Shown here piece by piece: positions 33,271 to 44,074 of a DNA stretch of 64,000 nucleotides; position 1 is the first letter of the stretch, and each line of letters begins with the position of its first letter. This DNA comes from Paramyrothecium sp. XJ0827 (lineage: Eukaryota > Ascomycota > Sordariomycetes > Hypocreales > Stachybotryaceae): contig JAJFPB010000007.1 of assembly GCA_020881915.1 (NCBI GenBank), positions 1,922,001 through 1,986,000 of the forward strand, in the 5' to 3' direction. The translations under genes were made by a program, and so were the position numbers. The notes under the pieces are model-generated. The model worked only from the letters and a program-made list of their open reading frames with translations. It did not search any database and was not told the origin of the DNA.

Positions 33271-34958
33271 TCAAAGTATGGTGTGCTTCTCGAGCATCTC
33301 TGACGGAACCTGGAAAGCGCCGAGAAAGGCGCTACGAGGGTACAACTTCTCAAAGTCTTTGCTCTGAGGAATAGGCAAGTTCTTGTTAAGCTCGGGCACA
33401 TAGTCCAGGGTATTGAAAGCCTGCGAGAAAGAAGTGAAACCTGCGACCTTGGCTAGCAGCGTCCCATCGCCTTGCTGCTCCATGACGCAGGGCGTTGAGC
33501 CGTATTCGAAAGCAGGGTATTTCCACGACGCCATGTGCAGCCGAAAGAGAAGCGATCGTGCCACTACATGCTCCGTGGGTGCTTGGGGTCCGGCAGGGGA
33601 GGAAGAGGAGGAGAAGGAGAAGGAGAAGGAGGATGAGGGACGCCGGTCGTAGTCACTCCGGAAGATCCCTTGGCCCACAATCTTTCCCCTGTGTCAGTGG
33701 ATCAAGTGTTGGACGCCTGGAGTAGATTTCGACTGCTTAGACTCACCTGGCACTGGCCGTCCGACCTCAGCCCGTCCTCTTCCATTTGTTGGCGACGGTT
33801 GTTGGCTACAGTATAATCTTGCAAAAGATCAACCTTCGCGTGATGGTATCTCATTGACGCCCGCTCCGAAACGGACAGCCATGTAGTCGGTATTGGAGCT
33901 CTAAGTTCGGGCCGTTCGAGCAATCTGTATAAGCTCAGATCGTGAGCGAAGCCCAGGGGATATCGACGAGGGTCTGAGTCGAACGAATGGATTGCCGAAT
34001 CGAATTTGTAATCAGAGCCATTCATGTAAATGTCCTCCAGGTCCCATGCGGGCCGATAGAGACCGGGCTCTTGGTGTCTTGACGGCGGCTTCTTTGCATA
34101 AACCATAAGTTCCGTGATGAGGTGGGTAGGAAAGGTGAGGTAGTATTTGTCCTCACATCTGGTCTGGAGGCCGAAATTGCCGCCGCAATTGACCAGAGGC
34201 CGATCGAAGGGTTCAATGTCCGGATTCCAATGAAATCGCACCTTCTTAGGCCAGTGGCAGGGAGCTAGTAGCCGTGCATTGTCAGTTTCGTCCAATTCGT
34301 TTTTCTTCCCTCTCCCCTTCGTTTTTTTGGTGTCTCCTTTTCCCTCTCTCTAGGCAGGGATGGTCCTTTGATGAAACTTACCCTTATCCGGAAACATCTT
34401 TAACACTTGACCCCCAGTAAAACTGGAAAACTTTTGATGAGGCATTGCAAACGATTCGAAGCTCTGGCGGACGTAGCCGACCTGCAAGCCTCCAAAGGAT
34501 CTCGGCTTGTTCTCGAGTGCGTGAGCCACATCGAACTTGGGCGGGACAATGATGATAAGGCTGCCGTCGATCAAGAGGTAGAAGCCCAGGGCCTCGTCAT
34601 ACACTTGCAGAATTTCCCTGACGACCTCGTCGGTAATGGACTGGCCTGGGTCGATGTACGCAGCCCGTGGGTCGGGAGCGCGTTGCACGATGGACGCCGC
34701 CCCGACGGGCTCGTAGAGCTCCGGTATGACTACCACGGGGATGCCTGATATGACGGATGGTATCTGGTCCAGGAACGTGTACGCCTTGGGCCTGCAGGTG
34801 AAGCACAGGTCCCCAAACTTGGTTTGCTTCAGCTCCAAGCAGTCGCGAACGCCAGCATGGATATGTCCGAGATAAGGTTCTTCGGCCTGCGTGGGTGCAT
34901 TCGGAGTGCTGGAGGGCCCTTGAGGCTCATCCAGGCTTTCCACATCGGATACCATCAT
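33271..34958 (-). CDS. Orphan protein of 501 aa, spliced, no known domain
   Basis: Exons 34958-34382, 34264-33747 and 33681-33271 keep one open frame. Introns are 117 bp (GTAAGT to ACTAG) and 65 bp (GTGAGT to GAAAG). The protein begins at an ATG pair (MMVSDVESLDEP). The N-terminal domain contains beta-rich hydrophobic stretches (LGFYLLIDGSLIIIVPPKFD, GIPVVVIPELYEP). The middle part is rich in aromatic and charged residues (YKFDSAIHSFDSDPRRYPLG). The last exon has a Ser/Phe run (SSSFSFSFSSSSSP). There is no signal peptide or membrane segment. It pairs convergently with the orphan gene on the plus strand. Exon joins are well supported by phase and splice motifs; function is unknown. Confidence 0.7.
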
Positions 34959-35619
34959 GCTCCTGCAGGTGGTTGTCTTGGGGCGAGATGGCTGAATCAC
35001 CGTACTGCATCATCAGGGGATCAATGTGTCCCTTTTATCATGAGCAACCGAGTCCTCCACGCACTGACATGTATTCTCATCCATCTGTGTTGGGCTTTTG
35101 AAGCCGATCCATCCCGTGGCCATGTGGTGTCGGATCATCACCAGTCTTTGTCGGTTTGGTTCATGGGGAGGATCATGACGCCTCATAACAAAGCAGGCCG
35201 AGCGCCCGGTTCGCTTGCCAACGACCTTCTTTGTCTTTGCTCTCAGGAAAGTAGACACGAGCGGGCGCTGCTGCGAGGCCGATTGAAACACTGGCCTTTG
35301 TCTGGTGATCTTACGCTCGCATCATAGTGCAGTACGGTGCGGTGGTACAGCATTCTTTGCAAGTTTGAATGTATTTATGTATCAATTGAAAAGCCAAAGT
35401 GTCATATACTGTACACCACTTCGGGATTTCCTGAAGAGGATATCTACCGTATCTCGTTGCCCAGCGCCGAAATGCCACAAAGAAACCAACGCCTTTATCC
35501 GACCGTCCCAAACCCTTTCATGTCTCCGTGTCACATTCCAACTCCTTTTTTTTGTCCATCGGATGGCCAATGCATAAAGTGTAGTGGTAGTGTATGTCCA
35601 TCAACTACTGTACTCCGCC
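34959..35619. other. Spacer between orphan gene start and nitrite reductase stop
   Basis: Promoter side of the orphan gene and 3' flank of the nitrite reductase gene; short frames only. Confidence 0.5.
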
Positions 35620-38600
35620 TCACCAGTCCGGCACGTTGGCTCCGCCGCATCCGCCTCCGCCGGCGGCGGGCAGCAGCTGCACCGGCTTCGTCATCCTGGC
35701 GCCCGTGATCATGGGCTTGACGCCGGGTCGCTTCGCGCGCTGGCCGACGAAGTTGATCTTCTTGTCCAGGGCGGCGAACGGCTCCTCGCCGCTCTCGCCC
35801 TTGCGGACCGCCCAGCGCTTCGTGCCGAGGGCGGCGTCGAGCTCCTCGACCGGCGGCAGCTTGAGGTACAGCATGCCGTCCGGGCGGGCCTCGACGGGGA
35901 AGGTGGCGATGGACAGGGACTCGTCGTTGTGGCACCCGCCGTCCGTGAGGTCGAAGTTGCGCTTGTGGTGAGGGCACGAGATCCAGGGGGATGGCACTTG
36001 CGCGTTGGCGGAGGAAGAGGAGGATGACGAGGGCGACGGCGGCGGTGACGGGTTGGCCGGGTCGCACCCCATGGAGTCCTTGGTCTTGCTGTCGCAGCTG
36101 CTGCTTATGTTCTCGCCAACGAGGCCGTCCGAGAGGACAAAGGCTCGCTTGTGGGGGCACATCTGTTGCGTGGCGTAGTAGCGCCCGCGGATGCGCCAGA
36201 CTGCCAGCTGCGTGTCGCCGCGCTTGATCGTAGCCGAGATGCCGTTGGGGATCTCGTCGGCGCCGTCGAAGTGAGACGCCTCCATGACCGGCTGCCACGT
36301 CATGCTTGTCCAGCGCTCACGCAGGCCCTTGAAGTCCTCCGCCGCTGGCTCCTTGGCCCAGTACACCGGCCGGTCCTGGCCGCGCTCCTGCTCGACCTCG
36401 ACCGTGTCGATGACCTCGTCCGTGTTCTGGAACTGCCGGAACTTGGCGGCGATGGCCGGGTTGTTGACGGCCTCGGCCCACTCGTCAAAGTAGCTGTCGA
36501 CGAGCTCGTGCATCTGAGCCTCGAGCGAAGCGCAGATGCCCAGCTTGTCCTCAAGGACGACCTCCTGCAGGTACTTTATGCCGCCGGGGAGGGCCTCGAG
36601 CCAGCGCGCCGTACGCTGCAGCTTGTCGGCGGTGCGGATGTAGAACATGAGGAAGCGGTCGAGGATGGGGATGACATCGACGGGGGTCACGTCGCGTGCC
36701 AGCAGCTCGGCGTGCTTGGGCTTGGCGCCGCCGTTGCCGCAGACGTAGATGTTGAAGCCCTTATCAGTGGCGATGAGGCCGAAGCTGGTCCCGCGTTAGC
36801 TTGTTCGATTCTCTTCTCATCTCATGGTTGCACGGCAACACTTACTCCTTGCTCTGGGCCTCGGCGCACTCGCGCACGCAGCCGCTCACGCCACTCTTGA
36901 ACTTGTGGGGGGCGCGGATGCTCTTGTAGCGCTCCTCCAGTCTCACGGCCATGCCGACGCTGTCGCCGATGCCGTACCTGCACCAGGTGGTTCCGACGCA
37001 GCTCTTGACGGTGCGGAGGGACTTGGCGTACGCGTGCCCGGACTCCAGGCCGGCGGCGATGAGCTTGCGCCAGATGTCGATGAGGTCCTGCTTCTTGGCG
37101 CCGAACATGTCGATGCGCTGGCCGCCCGTGATCTTGGTGTACAGGTTGTACTCCTTAGCCACGGCGCCGATGGCGAGCAGCTTGTCGGGCGTGATCTCGC
37201 CAGCCGCCAGCCGCGGCACGACCGAGTAGGTGCCGTTGCGCTGGATGTTGCCGAGGAAGCGGTCGTTGGTGTCCTGCAGCCCGTGGTGCGGCTTGTCCAT
37301 GACGTGCTTGTTCCACAGGGAGGCGAAGATGCTGGCCACGGCGGGCTTGCAGAGCTCGCAGCCCAGGCTGTCCCTGTCGTTGCCGGCCTCCCTCATGACC
37401 TCTGGGAGGGACTTGAGCCGCTTGACCATGACGATGTTGTAGAGGTCCGCGCGGGAGTAGTTGAAGTGGGCGCAGAGGTAGTTCTTGACCTCGTTGCCCA
37501 TCGAGACCATGGTCTTGTTGAAGATGCTCGTGACGAGGGGCATGCAGCCCGCGCAGCCCGTGCCCGCCTTGGTGCACTTCTTGACGGCGTTGATGTCGGT
37601 GCACTCGCCGTCCTTGACGACCTTGATGACGTCGCCTTTCGTGACGTTGTGGCACGAGCAGATCTGCGTGTCGTCGGGGAGGTCGTCGTCCTCTTCGCCG
37701 TCCTTCTTGGCCCCCAGGATGAGCTCGCTAGGTGGAACATCCAGCTCCTTCATGTTCTTGACCATGGGAACAAGCTTCACATAGTCCTTGGTATCGCCAA
37801 TCATCATACCGCCCAGGAGATACTTTCCGTCGGATGTGAAGATGTACTTTTTGTAGATGTTCTGGAAGGGGTCAACGTATGTCAACGACTTGACCGTCGC
37901 ATTTGATACCCCGTCGGTCAGGGCCTCCTTGGCCGCCTTGGCGACCTTGGGCGGGAGGTACTTTGGCCCATCCCGGTCGGCGAAGAAGTCGCCAAAGCTA
38001 GCGACGTCGACGCCCAGAAGCTTGAGCTTGGTGCTGAGATCCGGCCTCTTGAATGCGCGAGGGGAGTGGAGGCTTGCCTGCGTCATGTTGAAGGCAAGGA
38101 CGTCGGCCATCTCGACACCCGGGGCGATGAGTCCGTACGTCTCGTTCTTCCAGCTCGCGCACTCTCCGATGGCGTAAATGTCCGGTTCGCTGGTGCTGAG
38201 ATCGTCGTTGATGAAGATGCCGCCTCCGCGCTCTGCGCACTGGATGCCGGCCTTGCGAGCGAGTTCGTCTCGGGGCTTGATGCCAATGGCGAAGCAGATT
38301 GTGGAACAATCCATCTCCTCTCCATCCTCAAAGATGACGCCCTTAACGTTGTTGGTGTCATCGACCTTGATCTCACGCACCCGCTTGCTGAGAAGGACAT
38401 CGAGGCCTAGCTGGGTCACCTGCTGGACGACCATCGTACCGGCATCGGCATCCAGCTGTCGGCTGAGGACCCATCGGTTTCTCTCGATGAGCTTGACCTT
38501 GTCGTAGCACTCCAGGTCCATCATGGCCTTGGCGGCCTCGAGGCCCAGGAGGCCGCCTCCCACCACGGCGCCGACAGTGCCTTTCCTGGTGTCCGCAAAG

Positions 38601-39190
38601 TTGATGAGGTCAATCAAGTCGTTAATTGTGCGGTACACGAAGACTCCGGTGGCGTCATGGCCGGGAGTGTGTCTTGGTAGGGTTGCATCGGAGCCGGTGG
38701 CCAGGACAAGGATGTCGTAGGGAACGATGGATCCATTTTCGCAGGTGACCGTCTTTCCCTTTGCGTCGATGTCGAGGACTTTGGTGCTGATCTGGTGTGT
38801 CAAGGAGCCCGTGGGAGCTTGCGCATACTTTGGCATCAATTAGCGTCTAATAATAAGTCTTGGGGTGGGTTGTGGAGCAGAATGCCTACCCAGTCTGCCG
38901 GGTTGAGGTAGAGGTTCTCAACTTTACGGTGTTCGAAAAAGGTGGTAAGTCCGACTCTGTTGTAGGCCAGATGGGCCTCTTCTCCAAGGACGGTAATATC
39001 ATATTCTCTGGCTCGGGCATCGTATTTCAAGAGTTTCTCGCTGTTGCAATTGTGTTAGAGACTGAGGGGAAATGACTATGGCTGCGTGTGTATGTCGTGT
39101 AAGTCGATTGGGCTCTGGGTCCACTTACATGAAGGCCATGCCCACCATGCCCAGGCCAACAACGACGACCTTCTTACGTGTCTCGGCCAT
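35620..39190 (-). CDS. niiA: Nitrite reductase [NAD(P)H], siroheme type
   Basis: Exons 39190-39129, 39040-38890, 38827-36846 and 36784-35620 give 1,119 residues. Domains in order: FAD/NAD(P)H disulphide-reductase-like module ([10 protein letters not shown] at the start, then [18 protein letters not shown]); a BFD-like [2Fe-2S] domain at about 460 (CSCHN, then [13 protein letters not shown]); ferredoxin/siroheme domains with the paired cysteines CVGTTWC and SGCVREC for the 4Fe-4S/siroheme centre; and a C-terminal Rieske-like domain (CPHK at about 940, CPHH near 1000). It reduces nitrite to ammonium in the cytosol with six electrons from NAD(P)H. An extra Ser/Pro-rich loop of about 35 residues separates the two Rieske ligand pairs. 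The upstream region carries nitrate-regulator-type sites. It is the orthologue of A. nidulans niiA and N. crassa nit-6. Confidence 0.96.
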
Positions 39191-39445
39191 CTTGGAAACC
39201 GCTGCTATACCGAGCGCTCCGAGAGACCACAATGAAAGGCAAGAGGCATGGGTTTCCTACGCCAGAGAGCCAGGCTTTCGAGGGCCGGTAGCCTTTTGAG
39301 AGGGCGGACCGGCGAGAGGCCATGACGGGCTACGATAACTGTCCTCTGCGACGAGTTGTGCATCTCCGGTTTCCAGCTGCGCAATTGCTATCTCCACGGT
39401 TTGCTCTCCCTAGTCCAGACGTGGGCTGTTTAGGAGGCGAGGTGT

Positions 39446-39451
39446 GATAAG
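39446..39451 (+). promoter_or_regulatory. GATAAG element (AreA/NIT2-type)
   Basis: GATAAG preceded by T (TGATAAG), about 260 bp upstream of the niiA start. This is the consensus bound by the global nitrogen GATA factor. Confidence 0.5.
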
Positions 39452-39511
39452 GACTGCCGGAGGCCGTGGCTACTGGGCCAATCAGCGTGGCCGCATTTGG
39501 CGATGGGAATG

Positions 39512-39529
39512 TCCGCGGAGAATGATAAG
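39512..39529. promoter_or_regulatory. Composite nitrate-induction site: TCCGCGGA next to TGATAAG
   Basis: TCCGCGGA (39512-39519) is the palindromic N. crassa NIT4 site; its reverse complement plus one base gives CTCCGCGG, matching the A. nidulans NirA consensus CTCCGHGG. TGATAAG (39523-39529) follows after 3 bp. Close pairing of a pathway-specific and a GATA site is the known logic of nitrate-assimilation promoters. It lies about 325 bp upstream of the niiA start codon. Confidence 0.65.
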
Positions 39530-39578
39530 AGACGGGCGTGGATCCACCGTCGCGGCTTTTAATCAGTCGACGGCTGCT

Positions 39579-39584
39579 GATAAG
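39579..39584 (+). promoter_or_regulatory. GATAAG element (AreA/NIT2-type)
   Basis: A third TGATAAG upstream of niiA, 50 bp from the composite site; clustered GATA sites favour AreA/NIT2 binding. Confidence 0.5.
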
Positions 39585-39891
39585 CTTGATGTGCCTACGA
39601 GGGGCCTATCAGAGGGGCACGCCGAATCTTTGCCATCCCCCCGGCCACGGGCTGTCCCTCAGATTTCCGTCTTCTGGCTCGTTGATGGATGCAATGCAGT
39701 CTGCGATCGCTGACGATGTGACAAACAGATTCCCCCAAGCGTCACTGGCTACACTTATAGTCGCCCCAAGAGGCCTGGTCCGCTTTATCGACAGCTCCGG
39801 TGGATACCCACTGGTGCCCTCTGAGGTGATACCCGCACTGACAGAGTGCGTCGCTCAGTGGATGCGAAATACACCATGGTCAGTAGAGTGT

Positions 39892-39899
39892 CTCCGAGG
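39892..39899 (+). promoter_or_regulatory. CTCCGAGG, NirA-type site
   Basis: An exact match to CTCCGHGG, about 700 bp upstream of niiA. A single 8-bp match could be chance, but it supports the composite site. Confidence 0.35.
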
Positions 39900-40792
39900 A
39901 AAAAGACGACGATGCAGAATGAAGTCACCGTCCTCTCCTCCTCTTGGCTCTACTTCGGGTTGGCCCGCATCGGCATTTGACTGTGGCACCGATTAGCCCG
40001 TTGATCGATTGTCCAGGGCCTAGATCACATTCCGCGCATTCAGCTCGCCGTTCTTACCGGCTGGTCACCTATGGGACAAAGAACCTGGAAACTCTTGAAG
40101 TGGAACCTTCCACTATGAGAATGTCGAGTCGAGTCCATCGTCAGCGAAACTTGCCAGACACAATGTCAGGAAACTAAAAGGCTATTGGTTATCGGCTGGA
40201 AATGGCTGAGAACCAATGTTGAACAGTGTCAATGTCCCGGATAGAGAGACTTTGGCCACCCCGCATGAATACCATTTTAGACAACTAGGTAGTCACGTTG
40301 GTGTATTTTAAGATGATTCTGAGGATCCTGGAGAACAATCGCCATCCCCCACAGCGAGCTGATCAGCGCTCAGTCCAGGGTAGTCCACCCAATAACTGAA
40401 TATTCCCAAACCCGCCCTCACCAAGGGTAGTACTCTAGAGTAGTGACATTTACACCGGAGCTTGCATTCGTTTTGTACCCTTGGGTTTCTGGGGCTGTAT
40501 TGTTGTCAGCTTCCAGTGATTCGTGGATCCAGAGCACTTTTGGCATGTGTACCGGTTGGCGATTGGAATCTGATGCTAGTGTCTTACATCGACTGTAAGC
40601 GGGTTCAGGTTATTGCAGATTTAAACCTCTGCGACAAGGTCTGCCGCTTGATTTTTTCACTGTACAAGCAAAATTTCAACATAACTCCGTAGGGAGACGT
40701 CATGTCTCTAAATCCTTTCACATTCCACCACAAAATTCTAGGGGTCGTCGAAGTTCTAACTTTTCCAATCGCGACAGATTCAACCGTTCATC

Positions 40793-42058
40793 TTAGTGAC
40801 CAACCATAGCCTCAGAGATAGGTGCGAACCTGTTGCCAGTTGGTTTCGCAGCGTCAATAATTTTTCGCATTTCTTGCTTTTCATCGTCACTCAGCTCAAT
40901 TTCTCGTGACTTCCAGTTTTCCTCGAGTCTTCCTGGCTTAGTAGTCCCCGGTATAGCAATTAAACCCTGGGATGCAACCCAGGCGAGTGCAATTTGGGCC
41001 ACTGTACAGCCTTTCCGAGATGCCAGCTTTTTGATCTCGTTGACAATTGCTCGGTTCTTGTAGAAGTTTTCACCCTGGAACTTGGGAACTGTAGCATTCG
41101 GTTAGTTGTCGGAGATGAAGACCTTTGCGATTGCTAAGAAACTGTGATGCATACTCACCTGTGCGGCGGAAATCGTCTTGTGCAAAATCATCTGGGGACC
41201 GATACGGAAAGTCATCCACTAGCCATCCGTGCCCCAATGGACTGAAAGCCACAAATGCTATGCCTAGCTCCTTGGCAGTTTCTATGAGGCCGTTGGTCTC
41301 ATGCAATGTCTCGAATGCTGAGTACTCGGCTTGAATGGCATCAATTTTTGCAACTATGTTCACTAATTAGTCCATAGCCGACCATGATAACGATGGGATT
41401 AATACTGGAGTTTGCTTTGCGTAGTGTCGCAGCGGAGCATTCAGAAAGGCCGATGTATTTTGTCTTTCCTTCTTTTCGAAGTTGGTCCAAGGCTCCGATG
41501 GACTCCTCCAATGCAGTATCTAACCTCCCAAGTTAATGGCAAGTCACTTGAAGAAGTCGAGTCGCATACTAGGATCAATCCTGTGAAGGTAATACAGGTC
41601 TGGTGGGGAGCCAAGCCTTTGGATTGTTCCTTCAATATATTCCTTGATGTGAACCGCGGAGTTTGTGACTGTCCGCACCGGCCCAAATACGTCGAATCCG
41701 CACTTAGAAGCAACTGTGGAAACGGGGTCAACGAAGTAGGCGCAATCATGGCTATATTACTTACGGAAAAGCTTGTTGCGAACATTGTATTTTCGGATAA
41801 AGTCACCAAGAAGTTGCTCATTGCCGCCAGCATCGTAAGCCACCTGAACCCCAGTTTAGTCACTCTACTTGTGCTCGAGCAGGCATGATTGCCACTCACT
41901 GCTGTGTCCCAAAAGGTACAGCCAAGCTCAAGCGCCTTCAGGAGGACGGGCTCTGCTTGCTGGGAACTGAGCTTAGTTCCCATGGCAGAGCTTATACCCA
42001 TTGCCCCAAAGCCAGGGATTGGTTGAGTCCCATTTCCGAAAGCTAATTTATCAACCAT
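40793..42058 (-). CDS. Aldo-keto reductase, NADP-dependent type
   Basis: Six exons (42058-41900, 41843-41765, 41713-41570, 41519-41406, 41353-41159, 41088-40793) encode 328 residues. Catalytic tetrad candidates are D51 (FWDTA), Y56 (AVAYDAG), K83 (ASKCGF) and H123 (YYLHRID). The C-terminal nucleotide-binding region has FSPLGHGWL and [15 protein letters not shown], typical of the YakC/pyridoxal-reductase-like branch. Introns are 50-70 bp. In intron 4 two in-frame acceptors 9 bp apart exist; the downstream one gives KANSIAKIDAIQ and fits relatives better. The third codon positions are A/T-rich compared with neighbours such as Vps25. Substrate is unknown. It sits 667 bp from a divergent bZIP gene and near a flavin oxidase gene, suggesting a role in secondary metabolism or detoxification. 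Confidence 0.9.
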
Positions 42059-42724
42059 TATTGTCAGAAGCCGGAGAGAGCTTTTCGAAGCTGTAACACA
42101 GGAATGTAAGCCGATATAGCACCAGGTCATGCAAATTGGGATATCCCTTATGTACTCAAGGATTTCAGCAGACGTGAAACTGATAATAGGGAGTAATTGA
42201 ATTTTGTTGAAAATACTGGTCGAAACTTCCACCGCCAATACCAATATTCCGGGGGGGATCATGGATATTTATACCATTTGCTAACCCGTGATGCCCGGAA
42301 GCCTGCCTTGTGGGCTCGTGGCAAGACGCTCCGAAACTCGGATTTACGGCAAGGCTTTCCGCGCTGCGTCGCTCCGATAGGCACTAGTCGTAACTAAAGA
42401 ATCTTGCTCAAACATGAGAACGGAAGATCGGAGTTTTCTAACGATGCTGCTTTGTAAACAGGCCATTTGGTCTTCGCGTTCATGCCGAAACTTGTGGCCA
42501 AGATGAAAGCAGCCGGCATGCGGCGCGTTGCTTGGATTAGAATAGCTAGCACACTAATGCAAGCGGGTGACAGGTGCATGAGTAGCCTGACAAGTTCGAG
42601 AAGAAACTGAGCTACTGAAGGTCAAAGCTTAAAGCTCTCGCCGATCTAGTTTCATACAGCCCGTCCCGTCCCCACTCTGAATGCGCTTGTCTCGCATAAC
42701 TTCCTCCGTCGTTACGCAAGATAC
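42059..42724. other. Divergent promoter between aldo-keto reductase and bZIP gene
   Basis: A 666-bp region shared by two divergently read genes. No frame is supported. It is a plausible site for autoregulation by the bZIP factor. Confidence 0.45.
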
Positions 42725-43706
42725 ATGGTTTTTGCATCCACCATCATCCAAGCTACAATGTCTGGCTTCACTTGTTTCAATCAAGACAATTCTCTGCAGG
42801 CTGTACTGCTGGAAGACAAGGACAGTTGGCTAGGTGTAGGCAATGCTCGAGAACGAAAGAAGATTCAAAACCGGCTAAATCAACGGTCTCGCCGTAAGCG
42901 CCCTTGCATATTGCTACATATAGTTATTCCATGCCCCTACTGACGGAAGTGTTGAAGGATCACGCCAGCGACAAAACGGTGGTCCGCCTGCAGGGAACCA
43001 AATTCGTGTCGAGTCCCGGATTGCTTGCACCGGCAGCTCCTCGATCTCGACTTTAGTCGCCGCTACCTTGCGTGGCGAAATGGATATCAAAGCCCTTGTA
43101 GATGCGTTGAAGGTAGTTCAACTGCAATCAGAAGACAACGTCATCGTTATCCATGCCTTTGAGAGAATTGCACATCACAGCAGCATAACTGGATCTCCAG
43201 GACCCACAATGCTATCGAGCCTAATTCAGTTCAACGTTTCTCGGGCCTTGATGTTGAACGCTGAAGTCCTAGGCCTGACTTCTGACCTCATGCATGACGA
43301 TGCCTGCTCACTATTTGTTGCTGCCGGTCCTTGGCCAGCCAGTGTGAACCTCAACACGGACTCCCTTCCCGTCGGACTTCAGCCGACTTTGCTGCAATAC
43401 AGCACGCAGCATCATCCCTGGGTAGACCTCCTTCCAATACCTAGGATGCGAGAAAATATCCTCGCACGAGATGTTGACTCATATGACGAGGACGACCTCT
43501 GTCGCGCTTTCACAGGACGTGGCCATCGTCAAGGCCCCGGAGTTGTCGTTTGGCGCGAACCATGGGATCCCAGGGGCTGGGAAGTCACGAAGGAATTTGC
43601 TCAATCTTGGGGCTGGGTCATCGCAGGTTGTTCGGATCTTTTTCAATCTACGAACAAGTGGCGTGTGCAAAGAGGCGACCGCCCAATGTTCCGCCTGTCC
43701 GACTGA
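42725..43706 (+). CDS. bZIP-type regulator with DUF3425 domain
   Basis: Exons 42725-42893 and 42958-43706 give 305 residues. The 64-bp intron (GTAAGC, branch CTGAC, GAAG) interrupts the basic region. Residues 41-62 (ARERKKIQNRLNQRSRRRSR) match the fungal bZIP/DUF3425 basic motif (RRxQNRLNQRxxRxR). No long leucine-heptad zipper follows, as is usual for this family. DUF3425 extends to the C-terminus, with its typical ending (VVVWREPWDPRGWEVT, FAQSWGWVIAGCSDLFQSTNKWR). The start could also be the second ATG (MSGFTCF, residue 12). Family members are commonly embedded in secondary-metabolite clusters, and it may control the flanking reductase and oxidase genes. Confidence 0.85.
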
Positions 43707-44074
43707 CTGTCGAAACGCAAGGACAAATCAAACTGCTGAGATATCGAAGAACTCTCCTTACGCATGATAATATGCACAAATCAGGGCAAAATAACTCATC
43801 GTTATGATCATGATTCATTGAGGAATGTAAAGTTAATACCATTTCTATCTGCAGATACCGGCAGGAGACTTTCTTTCATTCTCACCATACTTGGGGCTAG
43901 GAGGTGTCCTTTTGAGTGTGGAAAGGCGGAGACTCGCCGCAAGGCGGAAGAGGAACGAGGTCATGGCGATGTGCTTGAATGGAGGTGGTCAAAATTCCTG
44001 GAAAGCCAGATCTTTACAGAGCGTAGACTCCCAACCTAAGAAAATAAAGAAAGAAAGAATGCCCAGCATCCCTT
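43707..44074. other. Short convergent spacer between bZIP and oxidase genes
   Basis: 3' flanks of the bZIP and oxidase genes; no frame supported. Confidence 0.45.

Larger units (their letters stand above)
39191..40792. other. Nitrite reductase promoter and AKR 3' flank
   Basis: The first 700 bp carry three GATAAG elements and two NirA/NIT4-type sites listed separately. Frames at 39444-39996 (+) are not supported as genes. No nitrate reductase or nitrate transporter gene lies next to niiA inside the window. Confidence 0.6.

Noticed and set aside
35584..37906. Long plus-strand reading frames lying over the nitrite reductase gene, up to 360 codons
   Set aside because: They are antisense shadows of GC-rich codons; the minus strand carries a complete, motif-rich nitrite reductase.
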